Shown: positions 35,972 through 49,306, counted from the stretch's first letter. The stretch is 64,000 nt of DNA from Bifidobacterium goeldii (GCF_003951095.1 NZ_QXGL01000001.1:682001-746000); one strand, 5' to 3'. Notes: a model not told the origin generated them from the sequence alone. Program-made: numbers and translations.

Positions 35972-36552
35972 AGAGCAGCAACCTCCGAATCCGCGGGCGT
36001 CGGCGCACCATGCGCACTATCGTCACCCTTGCTGTCAGTATCTACGTCGCTTAAGCGTTCCTGAAAGGCTCGGAATGGCACATCCATGACAATCATCACC
36101 ACAATGCCAATCCCCGCAACCATCAGGAAAATATCGGCAACGTTGCCTACCGACCATCCGTAGTTGAGGAAATCCACAACCTTGCCGTTGAGAAACCCAT
36201 CGGCGTATGCCACGCGATCAATCAGATTGCCCGCAGCTCCGGCGAACGCAAGTGCAAGCAAAACAGACCAACGCATTGAAGTCGTACGTACAACCAGCAC
36301 CACCAGCGCAATGCAAGCGATGATCGCAAGCACAGAGATCATCCACGTATTGCCAGCCCCGAATCCCAGCGAGGCACCGGGGTTGTGTACCAGCGTCAAT
36401 GACAGCAGGTGAGGAATTACCGGTACGGTGCGACCATCGCCGAGCGCAACACTAGCCCAAAACTTCGTGAGCTGATCAATGATGAGCGCAACAACGGCCA
36501 CACATGCAAAGACGGCCACGCGATCGCGCAGCCGTCCCTGACGATCCTTCAT
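35968..36552 (-). CDS. lspA: Lipoprotein signal peptidase II
   Basis: A 194-residue, four-helix aspartic protease that cleaves lipoprotein signal peptides. Catalytic aspartates are in AAGNLIDRVAYADGF and VGNVADIFLMVAGI, and the NPGASLGFG loop is present. A charged C-terminal tail of about 35 residues after the last helix is longer than in most homologues. Likely substrates in this window are the two sugar-binding lipoproteins. It overlaps the downstream pseudouridine synthase by four bases and follows divIVA by three. Confidence 0.95.
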   Translation of the reverse strand: MKDRQGRLRDRVAVFACVAVVALIIDQLTKFWASVALGDGRTVPVIPHLLSLTLVHNPGASLGFGAGNTWMISVLAIIACIALVVLVVRTTSMRWSVLLALAFAGAAGNLIDRVAYADGFLNGKVVDFLNYGWSVGNVADIFLMVAGIGIVVMIVMDVPFRAFQERLSDVDTDSKGDDSAHGAPTPADSEVAAL

Positions 36553-36555
36553 CGA

Positions 36556-37836
36556 CTATTCCGCCTGCTTGCCGATCTGGTCGTAGTTGTTCGTGTCAGA
36601 CACCTGACGCGACAGCTGACCCAAGAACTCGGTAAGGCGAGCACGATACTCAGTCTCAAACTGCTTGAGGCCCTGAATGTTGCCCTCAATCACCTTGGAC
36701 TGCGTGGTGAGCTGATCGCGAACCTGCTGCGCGTAATCATCCGCAGCGGAACGCGTCTGCTGATCGTACTCGGAAGCACGACGCTGCACTTCAGCCTCAT
36801 AATTGTCAGCCTGCTGCTGCGTGTTGTGCTTGTACGTGTCAGCATCCTGGCGGGTCTTCACCGAGTAGGCGTCAGCATCGTTACGAGTGCGCTCGGAGTA
36901 GGCGTCAGCGTCAGCATGCACCTGCTTGTTGTAATCATCAGCCTCAGTGCGAGTGCGCGAAGAGTAATCGTTGGCCTTCGTGACCAGCTCGTTGTACTTG
37001 TTCTGGCTGGCTTCGGTGATTTCCTTCGCCTTGGCCTTGCCCTTATCCACATACTGGTCGTGCAGCTGCATAGCCAGCGTCAGCATGGCGGTAGCTCGCT
37101 CCGGCTCAGTGTTGGCGGCAGCGGCAGCGCCAGCGATCTTCTGCAGGCTGCCGGTTTCAGTGCTCGGCTCAACCTTGGAGACCTGCTTGCGCAGCTGCTC
37201 TTCGCGCTGCTTGGACTCGTCAAGCTGACGAGCAAGGTCACCAGCCTGAGCAGCCTGCTGCTCAGCAGTAGTGAGCTTCTGCTGCATCGCAGTAATCTGC
37301 TGCTGCGCTTCCTGAAGCCTGCTGGACATATCTTCAGCAGTGACGCGATACTGGTCGCGCTCCTGCTGCACAGCGGTAAGCTGCTTGGCTACATCAGCCT
37401 GGCCAGAAGCCTTGGCAGCCTGCGCGGTCAGCTGATCAACCTGAGCGCTGAGACGATCAACCTGATCCTTGAGCTGCTCATTCTGCGAAGACAGTGCGCG
37501 GTTGCTTTCCTCAGCTTCAGTGAGCTTCGCTTCAGCAACCTTGGCAGCCTGATCATCCTTATCGTCAGACTTGGCAGCGGACTTCAACTGCTCATTTTCG
37601 CTCTGCAGCGACTGCACCTGCGCGGTCAGCTCGGAGATCTTCGAGTTGAGCTTGGTCACTTCCGGACCGAAGGACTGCGTGGCCTGGCCACCGGACACGG
37701 CCTGCCTGCCCAACGCTTCGACGGTTTCCGTGACCTGGTCAAGAAAATCATCGACCTCGTCGACATCATAGCCTTCCTTGAAACGCACGGTCTGGAAGGT
37801 ATGCTCCCTAATATCTTTCGGCGTCAAAAGAGCCAT
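36556..37836 (-). CDS. divIVA: DivIVA / Wag31-like polar growth protein
   Basis: A 426-residue coiled-coil protein. The conserved N-terminal membrane-targeting domain reads MALLTPKDIREHTFQTVRFK then GYDVDEVDDFLDQV. Long heptad coiled coils follow, then a repetitive Asp/Ala/Tyr/Thr stretch (residues ~270-345) with ADAYSERTRNDADAYSVKT-type 11-residue repeats. In Actinobacteria this protein marks the poles and directs peptidoglycan growth. It lies in the expected division-gene order after yggT. Confidence 0.94.
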   Translation of the reverse strand: MALLTPKDIREHTFQTVRFKEGYDVDEVDDFLDQVTETVEALGRQAVSGGQATQSFGPEVTKLNSKISELTAQVQSLQSENEQLKSAAKSDDKDDQAAKVAEAKLTEAEESNRALSSQNEQLKDQVDRLSAQVDQLTAQAAKASGQADVAKQLTAVQQERDQYRVTAEDMSSRLQEAQQQITAMQQKLTTAEQQAAQAGDLARQLDESKQREEQLRKQVSKVEPSTETGSLQKIAGAAAAANTEPERATAMLTLAMQLHDQYVDKGKAKAKEITEASQNKYNELVTKANDYSSRTRTEADDYNKQVHADADAYSERTRNDADAYSVKTRQDADTYKHNTQQQADNYEAEVQRRASEYDQQTRSAADDYAQQVRDQLTTQSKVIEGNIQGLKQFETEYRARLTEFLGQLSRQVSDTNNYDQIGKQAE

Positions 37837-38012
37837 AAAACTTACACCTCGCTTTGGGCACGATGCCTCGCTGTGTTGGTATCAACTTCCGATGCTATCA
37901 CGTACCCTACGCGAATGCGCGCTCGAACGCGCTTTACGAGCGCTTTTCGTGCCTCGATTTACCTCTTTTGGTGACGTTGACGCTGAAGTTTATGCTGCGT
38001 AGTAGCTGGAGC

Positions 38013-38297
38013 TTATAGCAAAATCTGCAGCACAATCAGGATGAAGTACAGCACGATAAAGCTTGTATCAAGCGACATGCCCGGTCCAAGCGGAATTGGG
38101 CGAATGTAGCGGCGCAACCATCGCAGCGGAGGCTCAGTAATCTGATAGACCACATTAATCAACGCTGCTACCACTCCGCGCGGATACCAGCGCGGCACGA
38201 GCACTGCTACCCAGTCCAGAATCATTCGAATAAACAAAACAGTGATATATGCACCGATGGCCCAATCCACGATGCTATGCACGATGTAGAACAACAT
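38013..38297 (-). CDS. YggT family membrane protein
   Basis: A 94-residue protein with two hydrophobic helices (WAIGAYITVLFIRMILDWVA and the C-terminal TSFIVLYFILIVLQILL). The family motif region ITEPPLRWLRRYIRPIP is followed by GPGMSLD. It occupies the standard place between sepF and divIVA. Its role in division-gene clusters is not well defined. Confidence 0.9.
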   Translation of the reverse strand: MLFYIVHSIVDWAIGAYITVLFIRMILDWVAVLVPRWYPRGVVAALINVVYQITEPPLRWLRRYIRPIPLGPGMSLDTSFIVLYFILIVLQILL

Positions 38298-38329
38298 GGC
38301 GTCAGCTTAGCAAGATAATAGGGAAAAGA

Positions 38330-38359
38330 ATTGCCGGAAGCTGAACAGCTCCCGGCAAT
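38330..38359 (-). terminator. Hairpin after sepF
   Basis: Stem ATTGCCGG (38330-38337) with CCGGCAAT (38352-38359), with an inner AGCT/AGCT pairing, between sepF and yggT on the minus strand. It may limit rather than end transcription in this operon. Confidence 0.55.
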
Positions 38360-38409
38360 CACGCTATAAAACTCTGGATGGCTTTATTGCAAAGTGACTC
38401 AGTAGTAAC

Positions 38410-38898
38410 TCAGTCTGCAAACAGGTCATGCGCTGCAGACGGCGCCTGCGGCTCTTCGACCTTAATGTTCACCTGGGCTGGGCTGAGCAAAAACACACGC
38501 GGAGTAACACGCTCGATAGACCCGCGCACACCAAAAACAACGCCGGCAGAGAAGTCGACGATGCGGTACGCTACTGCTTCAGATACGCCAGTAAGGTTCA
38601 ACACCACGGGCACACCGTCGCGAATTGCACGGCCAACAAGCTGGGCGTCTTCGTATGACTTCGGGTGAATGGTAGTAATACGGCTCACTCGATTTTGGAA
38701 CGGATTCGACTCGCGGCTACTAGCGCTTGCACGCGAGGTCGCCGGCGTGGAAGCTGGCGCAGGCGTAGAAACCGGAGTAACGGTATGGTCCGCGTCGAAA
38801 CCGGGATCATCGTCTTCTGGAATGTCAACCGGCTCGTCGTCATCTACCACATCCGCCATGCCCAAGTAGGACATCGCGTTTTTCATAAACCCAGCCAT
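38410..38898 (-). CDS. sepF: Cell division protein SepF
   Basis: A 162-residue protein. The short N-terminal amphipathic membrane anchor MAGFMKNAMSYLGM is followed by an acidic, Ser/Pro-rich linker and the conserved globular domain RITTIHPKSYEDAQLVGRAI, then VVLNLTGVSEAVAYRIVDFS and VFLLSPAQVNIKV. SepF tethers FtsZ to the membrane in Gram-positives. It follows ftsZ by 26 bases. Confidence 0.95.
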   Translation of the reverse strand: MAGFMKNAMSYLGMADVVDDDEPVDIPEDDDPGFDADHTVTPVSTPAPASTPATSRASASSRESNPFQNRVSRITTIHPKSYEDAQLVGRAIRDGVPVVLNLTGVSEAVAYRIVDFSAGVVFGVRGSIERVTPRVFLLSPAQVNIKVEEPQAPSAAHDLFAD

Positions 38899-38924
38899 CG
38901 CAGTTTAATCCTTTCGCCTTCGCG

Positions 38925-40175
38925 TCAGCGCAGAAAATCGGGAATGTCCAAGTCGCCCGGGTCGTTAGGCGACACTACCTGGTGTTCAGAAGTCTGATCG
39001 TCGAACGGCAGCGAGGTAGGCTGCTGCTGTACCGGACGGGAGGCAAAGCTCGGCAGCGGGCGCACCGGCGGCGTGACAGAATGGTTCGGTGATGCTGCAG
39101 GCGCTGCGCTCTGGGATGCAGCAGCCGGGGCAGACTGTGCGGCAGGCGCTGCAGAAGCAGCCGCTGCGGCAGCCTTGGCAGCCTTAACAGATGGCGCGTT
39201 TGCGTTCTTCGAGTCAGCGTCAAAGCCAGCGGCGATAACGGTAACGCGCACTTCGTCGCCGTATGCGTCATCGAGAGCCAAGCCCCAAATGATCTGCGCT
39301 TCAGGGTGGATAGCCTTGCGCACCAGCTCGGTAGCCGCGGATGCTTCCTGCAGCTTGAGGTCGGTCGGACCAGCGATGTTGATAAGCGCGCCATGTGCGC
39401 CTTCGACGCTGGATTCAAGCAGCGGCGAGCTGATAGCAATTTCGGCGGCCTGGGTGGCGCGATCTTCGCCCCGCGCGGAACCAATACCGAACAGTGCAGT
39501 GCCGGCACCACGCAGAATGGAGGTGACGTCAGAGAAGTCGACGTGAATGTACGAGTTCATCGTGATCAGGTCGGTAATACCCTGCACGCCAGCAAGCAGT
39601 GCGGAATCAGCCGTCTTGAACGCTTCAACAATGCCGATGGTACGGTCAGAGAGCTCCAGCAGGCGATCGTTAGGAATGACGATCAGTGCGTCAACTTCCT
39701 TACGCAGATTCTCGATACCAAGATCGGCGGATGCGGAACGCTGCGGTCCTTCAAACGTAAACGGACGAGTGACCACGGCGATAGTGAGCGCGCCCTGCTG
39801 GTGTGCTGCACGGGCGACGATCGGGCTAGCACCAGTACCGGTGCCGCCGCCTTCGCCACAGGTCACGAAGACCATGTCAGCGCCCTTCAGCGCTTCTTCA
39901 ATATCAGACTGGTGATCCTGCGCAGCCTTGCAACCACGCTCAGGGTCAGCACCCGCGCCCAGACCACGGCTCGACGCATCATTCAACGAGATCTTGACAT
40001 CAGCATCGGAACGCAGAAGATCTTTAGCGTCCGTGTTGATAGCCACGAATTCAACATTCTGCAGGCCCTCGGCAATCATGCGGTTCACTGCATTGCCGCC
40101 GGCGCCACCGACACCGACGACTTTGATGTTGGTCTTGTCGTTGAAATTGTCAGTCTGGGCGATCTCGCTCACCAT
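38925..40175 (-). CDS. ftsZ: Cell division GTPase FtsZ
   Basis: A 416-residue tubulin homologue. Readable parts are KVVGVGGAGGNAVNRMI, the GTP signature GGGTGTGASPIVA, and the T7-loop region before NSYIHVDFSDV. An Ala/Pro-rich linker and the C-terminal peptide DLDIPDFLR, the docking site for SepF and other partners, complete it. The 176 bases upstream to dus show no named element. Length is typical. Confidence 0.97.
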   Translation of the reverse strand: MVSEIAQTDNFNDKTNIKVVGVGGAGGNAVNRMIAEGLQNVEFVAINTDAKDLLRSDADVKISLNDASSRGLGAGADPERGCKAAQDHQSDIEEALKGADMVFVTCGEGGGTGTGASPIVARAAHQQGALTIAVVTRPFTFEGPQRSASADLGIENLRKEVDALIVIPNDRLLELSDRTIGIVEAFKTADSALLAGVQGITDLITMNSYIHVDFSDVTSILRGAGTALFGIGSARGEDRATQAAEIAISSPLLESSVEGAHGALINIAGPTDLKLQEASAATELVRKAIHPEAQIIWGLALDDAYGDEVRVTVIAAGFDADSKNANAPSVKAAKAAAAAASAAPAAQSAPAAASQSAAPAASPNHSVTPPVRPLPSFASRPVQQQPTSLPFDDQTSEHQVVSPNDPGDLDIPDFLR

Positions 40176-40351
40176 TGTCTCCTGTCACTCACACGGTTAC
40201 GCATAACTCTATCGCAGAACGGATAAATATAAGTCCATTTTCTCGGCGTGTATCGGCGTTTTTCCACGTCATTTGCATATCGGTGGGTATGCTTTGCGCG
40301 AAACAGCGCACGTGGAAGGGGCGCCGATCCCCTATTGACCACCCGAAACTA

Positions 40352-41599
40352 TCAGTATTCAGCATCCATTGGGTCATCACCGAACAATGTTTCACGCTCC
40401 TCATGCGTCGTGGTACGCGAGTCAAGCCAACCGTAAGGTAGGTGAACTTTCTTCGCAAAACGTACACGACCGCGAGGTTTGTCTTTCACTCGTTCAGGGA
40501 ACCTCATCGCTGGGTCAAGATGGGTAATCTCACGCTCTACATCAGCAAGGCTTTCACATTCCATGAACGCTTTGCGGGTTGAGCCACCCACCGGAAATCC
40601 TTTGAGATACCACGCGATGTGCTTACGCAGATCATGCACCGCCATGCGTTCATCACCGTCATAAAACTCGGTGAGTAGTTGTGCATGGCGCATAATCACG
40701 CGGCATACATCCCCAAGAGTGGGGTCAACTCGCGTCTCTTCGCCGGCGAATGCGTGTCGAATATCAGCGAACAACCATGGGCGTCCTTGGCAACCTCGGC
40801 CGATAGCAACACCAGCGCAGCCGGTTTCGCGCACCATTTCGAGCGCATCGTCCGCTCCCCAAATGTCGCCGTTGCCGAACACGGGAATATTGAGCGCTTC
40901 CACCAGTTCACCGATGCGACTCCAATCGGAGTGACCACCGTAGTACTCGGCGGTAGTGCGCGCGTGCAGCGTCACAGCCGCGCACCCCTCCTCCTGCGCG
41001 ATGTGGCCGGCTTCGAGGAATGTCTCATGCTCATGATCGATACCGACGCGAATCTTCGCGGTGACGGGGATGTTTGCCTCGCCGCACACGCGCACGACGC
41101 GCTGGATGATCTCGCGGAACAAGTCGGTTTTCCACGGCAGAGCGGAACCGCCACCGCGACGGGTGACTTTTGGCACCGGGCAGCCGAAGTTGAGGTCGAC
41201 GTGGTCAGCCATGTTCTCGTCCACGACTATGCGCGCGGCCTGTTCGACGATAGCTGGATTGACGCCGTACAGCTGCAGCGAACGAATCTTCTCGCTCGGC
41301 GCGAAATGGCACAATCGCAACGCCTTCGGGTTGCGGGCGACCAATGCGCGCGCCGTGATCATTTCGGCCACATACAGGCCGTCGGGGCCGTATTCCTCGC
41401 AGATCACACGGAACGGCCAGTTGGTAACTCCAGCCATCGGCGAAAGCACAACCGGCGTGGGTACGGCGATCGGACCAAGCTGGACGGGTGATATCGTCAC
41501 TGGCTCTGCTGCAGACGTCTGGGCGGGCGCATCCGTGCGCGGGTCGAGATTATCTGTCTCATGCGGCGCATTCAGCACAGTTTCCTTGGTTTCTGCCAC
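40352..41599 (-). CDS. dus: tRNA-dihydrouridine synthase
   Basis: About 415 residues of an FMN-dependent enzyme that reduces uridine in tRNA. It has LSPMAGVTNWPFRVICEEYG, the catalytic-cysteine segment NFGCPVPKVTRRGGGSAL, KIRVGIDHEHETF, HARTTAEYYGGHSDW, and VFGNGDIWGADDALEM. The start is uncertain: GTG 41599 follows GGAAGGG; ATGs at 41614 and 41632 are alternatives. The longest frame would run into a terminator hairpin and is unlikely. Confidence 0.93.
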   Translation of the reverse strand: MAETKETVLNAPHETDNLDPRTDAPAQTSAAEPVTISPVQLGPIAVPTPVVLSPMAGVTNWPFRVICEEYGPDGLYVAEMITARALVARNPKALRLCHFAPSEKIRSLQLYGVNPAIVEQAARIVVDENMADHVDLNFGCPVPKVTRRGGGSALPWKTDLFREIIQRVVRVCGEANIPVTAKIRVGIDHEHETFLEAGHIAQEEGCAAVTLHARTTAEYYGGHSDWSRIGELVEALNIPVFGNGDIWGADDALEMVRETGCAGVAIGRGCQGRPWLFADIRHAFAGEETRVDPTLGDVCRVIMRHAQLLTEFYDGDERMAVHDLRKHIAWYLKGFPVGGSTRKAFMECESLADVEREITHLDPAMRFPERVKDKPRGRVRFAKKVHLPYGWLDSRTTTHEERETLFGDDPMDAEY

Positions 41600-41641
41600 G
41601 AACAGCCCTTCCATAGTCGTTTTGTATGTCATCGCACACAA

Positions 41642-41674
41642 GTGTGGCTCCTCTTGCAGTAAGAGGAGCCACAC
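41642..41674 (-). terminator. Hairpin after glyS
   Basis: Perfect 14-bp stem GTGTGGCTCCTCTT (41642-41655) with AAGAGGAGCCACAC (41661-41674) and a five-base loop, between the glyS stop and the dus start. Confidence 0.85.
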
Positions 41675-41739
41675 AACTGCTTACTGGTTACTGGAATATG
41701 CGTGTATGTATGTCAGCACATACTCCAAGAAACGCTCAA

Positions 41740-43215
41740 TCAGTACAGGCCGCCGGCCTCGTTGATCTTCACGGAGTCCGGCCAGGCCTCGCCGCCCATC
41801 GCGACCGGCTTCTGCGGCACGTGCGTGCGCTTCTCACCGATACGAGAATCCACGTATTCAGCAACGTGGTCGAGCGAGACACGCTCCTGGTTCATCGTGT
41901 CACGATCGCGGATGGTCACAGCCTGATCATCAATCGTGTCAAAGTCAACGGTAATGCACAGCGGGGTGCCGATCTCATCCTCACGGCGGTAGCGGCGGCC
42001 GATAGCACCAGCCTCGTCGTAGTCGATCATCCACTCGTGCTGACGCAGGTCAGAAGCGAGGTTCTGCGCGATGTTCTGCAATTCAGGCTTCTTGCTCAAT
42101 GGCAGCACAGCGGCCTTGATCGGAGCCAGACGCGGGTCGAGGCGCAGCACGGTACGCTTGTCAACGCCACCCTTGGTGTTCGGCGCTTCGTCCACATCGT
42201 AGGCGTCCACGAGGAAGCACATGAGGGAGCGGGTCAGGCCGGCAGCCGGCTCGATGACGTACGGCACGTACTTCTCGCCAGTGGCCTGGTTGAAGTAGCT
42301 CAGATCCTCGCCGGAGTGCTTGGCGTGCGCGGACAGGTCGAAGTCGGTACGGTTCGCGATACCTTCGAGCTCGCCCCAATCGGAGCCCTGGAAGCCGAAC
42401 TTGTATTCGATGTCGACGGTGCGCTTCGAGTAGTGGGCGAGCTTGTCCTTCGGGTGCTCGTAGTGGCGCAGGTTCTCCGGCTTGACGCCGAGATCGAGGT
42501 ACCACTGGGTGCGCGCGTCGATCCAGTACTGGTGCCAATCTTCATCGGTGCCCGGCTCGACGAAGAACTCCATCTCCATCTGCTCGAACTCGCGGGTACG
42601 GAAGATGAAGTTGCCCGGCGTGATCTCGTTACGGAAGGACTTGCCCATGTTGGCGATGCCGAACGGCGGCTTGGAACGCGAGGAGGTCATCACGTTCTTG
42701 AAGTCCACGAAGATGCCCTGCGCGGTCTCCGGGCGCAGGTAGTGCAGGCTGTTCTCGTCCTCGACCGGGCCGAGGTGCGTGCGCAGCATCATGTTGAAGT
42801 CGCGCGGTTCGGTCCACTTACCGCGGGTGCCGCAGTCGGGGCAGACAATGTCGGCCATGCCGTTCTCCGGCAGCTTATCGCCGTGCTTCTCCGCGTAGGA
42901 TTCCTGCAGCTTGTCGGCGCGGTTGCGCTTGTGGCAGTTGAGGCATTCGACCAGCGGGTCGTTGAACACGGCCACGTGGCCGGAGGCGACCCACACCGGG
43001 GTCGGCAGAATAATGGACGTATCCACGCCCACCACGTCGCCACGGGTGACGACCATCGAACGCCACCATTCGCGCTTGATATTGTCCTTCAGCGCGACGC
43101 CGAGCGGACCGTAATCCCACGCGGAGCGGGTGCCGCCGTAGATTTCGCCGGCGGGGAACACGAACCCGCGACGCTTCGCGAGGGATACGACTTCATCGAG
43201 TTTGGATACAGCCAC
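41740..43215 (-). CDS. glyS: Glycyl-tRNA synthetase (dimeric type)
   Basis: A 491-residue class II synthetase of the alpha2 type. It opens with GTG at 43215, behind AGAAGG, as [18 protein letters not shown]; the upstream extension to 43356 is not convincing. Class II motifs are seen in [26 protein letters not shown] and [20 protein letters not shown] zinc-like knuckle is formed by CLNCHK and CPDCGT. The C-terminal anticodon-binding domain ends with the [14 protein letters not shown] stretch. Some databases call this gene glyQS. Confidence 0.95.
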   Translation of the reverse strand: MAVSKLDEVVSLAKRRGFVFPAGEIYGGTRSAWDYGPLGVALKDNIKREWWRSMVVTRGDVVGVDTSIILPTPVWVASGHVAVFNDPLVECLNCHKRNRADKLQESYAEKHGDKLPENGMADIVCPDCGTRGKWTEPRDFNMMLRTHLGPVEDENSLHYLRPETAQGIFVDFKNVMTSSRSKPPFGIANMGKSFRNEITPGNFIFRTREFEQMEMEFFVEPGTDEDWHQYWIDARTQWYLDLGVKPENLRHYEHPKDKLAHYSKRTVDIEYKFGFQGSDWGELEGIANRTDFDLSAHAKHSGEDLSYFNQATGEKYVPYVIEPAAGLTRSLMCFLVDAYDVDEAPNTKGGVDKRTVLRLDPRLAPIKAAVLPLSKKPELQNIAQNLASDLRQHEWMIDYDEAGAIGRRYRREDEIGTPLCITVDFDTIDDQAVTIRDRDTMNQERVSLDHVAEYVDSRIGEKRTHVPQKPVAMGGEAWPDSVKINEAGGLY

Positions 43216-43301
43216 AATGCACCTTCTGGTTTGAACGGTTTGGGGACTAGTTAGCGTTCCCGAGTTTATAGGCACAGTCTGACACGCCCGATATGCGCCT
43301 G

Positions 43302-45140
43302 CTACATGTTCGCGATGATCGCCGCGTTCACACGGTGGCGCGCCTCGAGCAGCCACTGCGCACTATGCGGCCAGTCGCGGAAAGTAAGCGGCCGCTCGAG
43401 CCCCTGTTCCAGCAGGTCGACCACCGACTGATGTCCGATCATCGATTCAAGCAGCCGGCAGGCGCGCAGATCGTCCAGCGCCTCCTGCATCACCATCAAA
43501 CGAATTGATTCTTCTGGCTCGCCGCCCCGGCCCGGGTATACGGCAAACGAATCGCCCGCGGGGAACGCGTCGCCAGCGCCGGTCTCCTGATATGGGTCGA
43601 TCGCGCGCGTCAAGTTCGCAGTGTTGTAGAAGTTGTATCCCCAGTGCAGGAAGCCGGCCATATCGTATTTGAAGAGTAAGAAGCCGAGGATGCGATTACG
43701 ATACGAGGGCATTGACATGAAGCGGTTCGGCACGTCGATGTTCTGCGCGCAGCAGTAGTACGTCCACAAATCAGGCACGTTCGCGTCGATGAAGTCATCG
43801 ACCGTGTCTTCACAGGGCACTGGCCGCTCGCATACGCCCTGCTTCCAATAGGCGATGTCGCTCAGCGCGTCGATGATCGGATACCCTTCGAGCAGTGGCG
43901 CCACCAAGCGTTTGGCGGCGAGGTAGCTTTCCAGATGTTCGGCGTGCGGCTCGTCTGAGATATGGAAATAGGTGTCCTGTGCGATGCCGAGCGCGTGCAG
44001 ATGCTCGTCCAGCTTCGGCAGGAACGAGCGCAGGAACGCCGGATAGCCGTCGCGCTCGTCGGTGGCGGACTGCTCCCAGCCGAATACGCGGCGGATTTCG
44101 CCGTCGATGTTGGCGACGATCTTCGGCGGATGCGCGGCGCCCCACTGCGTGAACAGGTGACTCATCTCGAACTGCCTCACGCCGCAACGCCGGCACATCG
44201 CCACCCAACGGTCAAACAACGTGAAGTCGAAGTTCCAAATCGGCTCCGTGCTTTCGCCGCCCGGCAGCTTCGTTACACCGATTAGTTGCGTGGTCGTGCG
44301 CTCGCCGCCCGGCAGCGTGTCCAGCGGCGGGGTGAACAGCGGGGTGAGGATCATCGTCACGCCGCGCCTGACCGCCGTGCGCACAAAGCGCTTGAGAATA
44401 CGCCAATGCTCCTCGGAAAATACGGGCACGCCGTAATAATCCGCTAGGCAGTCGGCATAGAACCATTCGGTGAAAACCAGCTTTTGTTCAGGCAGTTCGC
44501 TGGCGATGACGCGCACTTCAAGGGTTTGCGATTCGATGACGCCGCCGCGCGCATCGGTGATGCCGATATGCAGCGGAAGCGTGTGGATTGGTGATTTGCC
44601 AGCAGAATCGCCAGTTTCCGGCAGCGCCTCGGCCGGCGGCAGCTCATCGGCGGGCGGCAGTTCGACGTCCACCCACAGCGAGCGCCACTGCCTCGGCATC
44701 GCGATGACTTCGACAGCCGGGCCGGCAGCCAGGTCTGCGGCGGTATCCGCGGCATTCACGCAAGGTTCGATATCGCGCAGCAGATCAGGGTACAGGCCGG
44801 GTTGCGTGGAAAGATAAGCATCATCGACCTGCTGGTAAGCAGGAAAAGTAACCGGCACATTCTCGACGCGGCGGATGCGCGCACGCTCGGCAAGCGGGCC
44901 GGATATCGTCACGCGCATCACGGGATTGGACGGGTTCGCTGCCCCGGCCGGCACGTCCTTGCGCACGTCAGCACCTATATAACGGTATGCGATCTGAAAC
45001 GACACCGTTTCGCCGCCGAGTCCTTCGAGCACGCGGGCCGGCGGCATATCGGCCGGCGTCACGGCAGCGGCGTCACCTGCGAACGTCCGAAGAAAAACCT
45101 TTTCCAACGAACTTACGATCCTGATGTCGAAAGCAGACAT
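43302..45140 (-). CDS. GH123-like glycoside hydrolase (former DUF4091)
   Basis: A 612-residue protein without a signal peptide, starting at ATG 45140 behind AAAGGAG. The N-terminal ~230 residues are beta-rich. The TIM-barrel-like catalytic part has [33 protein letters not shown] and the acid pair [16 protein letters not shown], matching the Asp-Glu dyad of GH123 beta-N-acetylgalactosaminidases. The end [20 protein letters not shown] is typical of the family. Intracellular location suggests it acts on imported glycans. Exact substrate is inference. It stands alone, divergent from the thi operon. Confidence 0.82.
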   Translation of the reverse strand: MSAFDIRIVSSLEKVFLRTFAGDAAAVTPADMPPARVLEGLGGETVSFQIAYRYIGADVRKDVPAGAANPSNPVMRVTISGPLAERARIRRVENVPVTFPAYQQVDDAYLSTQPGLYPDLLRDIEPCVNAADTAADLAAGPAVEVIAMPRQWRSLWVDVELPPADELPPAEALPETGDSAGKSPIHTLPLHIGITDARGGVIESQTLEVRVIASELPEQKLVFTEWFYADCLADYYGVPVFSEEHWRILKRFVRTAVRRGVTMILTPLFTPPLDTLPGGERTTTQLIGVTKLPGGESTEPIWNFDFTLFDRWVAMCRRCGVRQFEMSHLFTQWGAAHPPKIVANIDGEIRRVFGWEQSATDERDGYPAFLRSFLPKLDEHLHALGIAQDTYFHISDEPHAEHLESYLAAKRLVAPLLEGYPIIDALSDIAYWKQGVCERPVPCEDTVDDFIDANVPDLWTYYCCAQNIDVPNRFMSMPSYRNRILGFLLFKYDMAGFLHWGYNFYNTANLTRAIDPYQETGAGDAFPAGDSFAVYPGRGGEPEESIRLMVMQEALDDLRACRLLESMIGHQSVVDLLEQGLERPLTFRDWPHSAQWLLEARHRVNAAIIANM

Positions 45141-45397
45141 GTACGTGGCTCCTTTCCTGTGCGTGTTTCTTCCTAGACCGGGCCTCCATGCGCCGACCGT
45201 ATGACGCCGTCGTCGTTCGTTGTCCATCATGCGCGAATATCTTCATCGTAGCGTCGAGACTCTATCGCAATCCTAATTGAGCCGCTTTATATACCATGCG
45301 AATCTGCGACTCGCCAGACCGAAACTGGGTCGATTCGCCGTTTCTGTGCGATTTTGTCACGAAAATGTCCATGTTGGCGCATAGCGTCAAAACCGTA

Positions 45398-45486
45398 ATG
45401 CAGGGGAACCCGGTAATCAACGGCCGGGTTGAGAGTGGCGTGAGCCTGACCCTTGGAACCTGTTGGTCAAGACCATCGTAGGGAGC
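45398..45486 (+). ncRNA. TPP riboswitch (THI box)
   Basis: Conserved segments in order are CAGGGGAACCCGG, the closing CCGGGTTGAGAGTGG, GCCTGACCCTTGGAACCTG, and the final GTAGGGAGC. The last segment overlaps the thiM ribosome site (GGGAG, 7-10 bases before ATG 45493), so thiamine pyrophosphate binding would hide it and block translation. The remaining upstream gap 45141-45397 shows only possible promoter sequence. Confidence 0.93.
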
Positions 45487-45492
45487 AGCGAT

Positions 45493-46404
45493 ATGAGCGA
45501 TGATTCGCAGACGCACTGTTGCAATGATGCAGACAATACCAATCCGACTGGCGATCTCAATGATCTGACCGATCTGCGTGAGCGTATCGCGCAGGCGGTT
45601 CGCGACGTCAAGAAGACCACGCCGCTGGCGCAGTCGTTCACCAATTTCGTGACGATCAACCTGGTGGCGAACGCGCAGCTGGCGGCGGGCGGCACAGCGG
45701 CGATGAGCTTCCTGCCGGACGACATCATCGACACCGCGTCGATTTCCGGCGCGGACTATATCAATGTCGGCACGCTGCTGCCGTTCTACAAGGATGCGCT
45801 GCCGCAGATCGCGCGCGCATTCCGCAAGAGCGACCACAAGTGGGTGCTTGACCCGGTGGCGGCCGGCATCGGCAAAACGCGCACCGAGATCCTGCGCTCC
45901 TTTCGCGCCGCTCCCCCGACGATCGTGCGCGGCAACGCGTCCGAGATCATCGCACTAGCGACCATGTGGGGGCTGATCTCCGCCGACGAGGCGAGCCGCC
46001 CAGCCGGCGTCGAATCGGTGGATGAGGTGGATGCCGCAATCGAACCCGCGAAGAAGCTCGCCGCGTTCCTCTCCGCTTCGACCCCGAACAATCAGGCCGC
46101 AGTGGCCGTCTCCGGCAAGGTCGATCTGGTGACCGACGGCGAACACGTGTACCGCCTGCCGGGCGGCAGCCCTCTGATGGAGAAGATTACCGGTGCTGGT
46201 TGCTCGCTGGGTGGCGTGACCGCCACGTATCTGGCCGTCGCCGAGCCGCTCGTGGCCGCGCTAGCCGCGTCGCTGCTGTACAACCGTGCGGCCGAAGTCG
46301 CCGAAGCCAAGGCCGAAGGCCCAGGCTCGTTCCAAGTGCATCTGCTGGACGCGCTGTGGAACGTCACACCCGAGCAGGTGGCGGGTTCCGAGATTCTTTC
46401 TTGA
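45493..46404 (+). CDS. thiM: Hydroxyethylthiazole kinase
   Basis: A 303-residue ribokinase-fold kinase that phosphorylates the thiazole precursor for salvage. Family stretches are TNFVTINLVANAQLAAGGTA, AMSFLPDD, WVLDPVAAGIGKTRTEI, IVRGNASEIIALA and the catalytic cysteine loop KITGAGCSLGGVTATYLA. About 30 polar residues precede the domain. The start at 45493 directly follows the TPP riboswitch. It is first in a thiM-thiEC-thiD set, separated from thiEC by 244 bases containing a two-hairpin repeat. Confidence 0.93.
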   Translation: MSDDSQTHCCNDADNTNPTGDLNDLTDLRERIAQAVRDVKKTTPLAQSFTNFVTINLVANAQLAAGGTAAMSFLPDDIIDTASISGADYINVGTLLPFYKDALPQIARAFRKSDHKWVLDPVAAGIGKTRTEILRSFRAAPPTIVRGNASEIIALATMWGLISADEASRPAGVESVDEVDAAIEPAKKLAAFLSASTPNNQAAVAVSGKVDLVTDGEHVYRLPGGSPLMEKITGAGCSLGGVTATYLAVAEPLVAALAASLLYNRAAEVAEAKAEGPGSFQVHLLDALWNVTPEQVAGSEILS

Positions 46405-46457
46405 TATCAGGAGCAAATATCACGCGAGCACAGCGAGCCTCGGCTCCCTCGACTAGG

Positions 46458-49285
<2,828 letters not shown>

Positions 49286-49306
49286 GCGAGTAGCCTAGAA
49301 CATATG

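Noticed and set aside
36409..37974. 521-codon Leu/Ser-rich frame opposite divIVA
   Set aside because: Complement of coiled-coil codons (CAG, GAG) gives Leu-rich nonsense; DivIVA on the other strand is certain.
41626..43254. 542-codon frame opposite glyS
   Set aside because: Shadow of a high-G+C gene; the minus strand has clear synthetase motifs.
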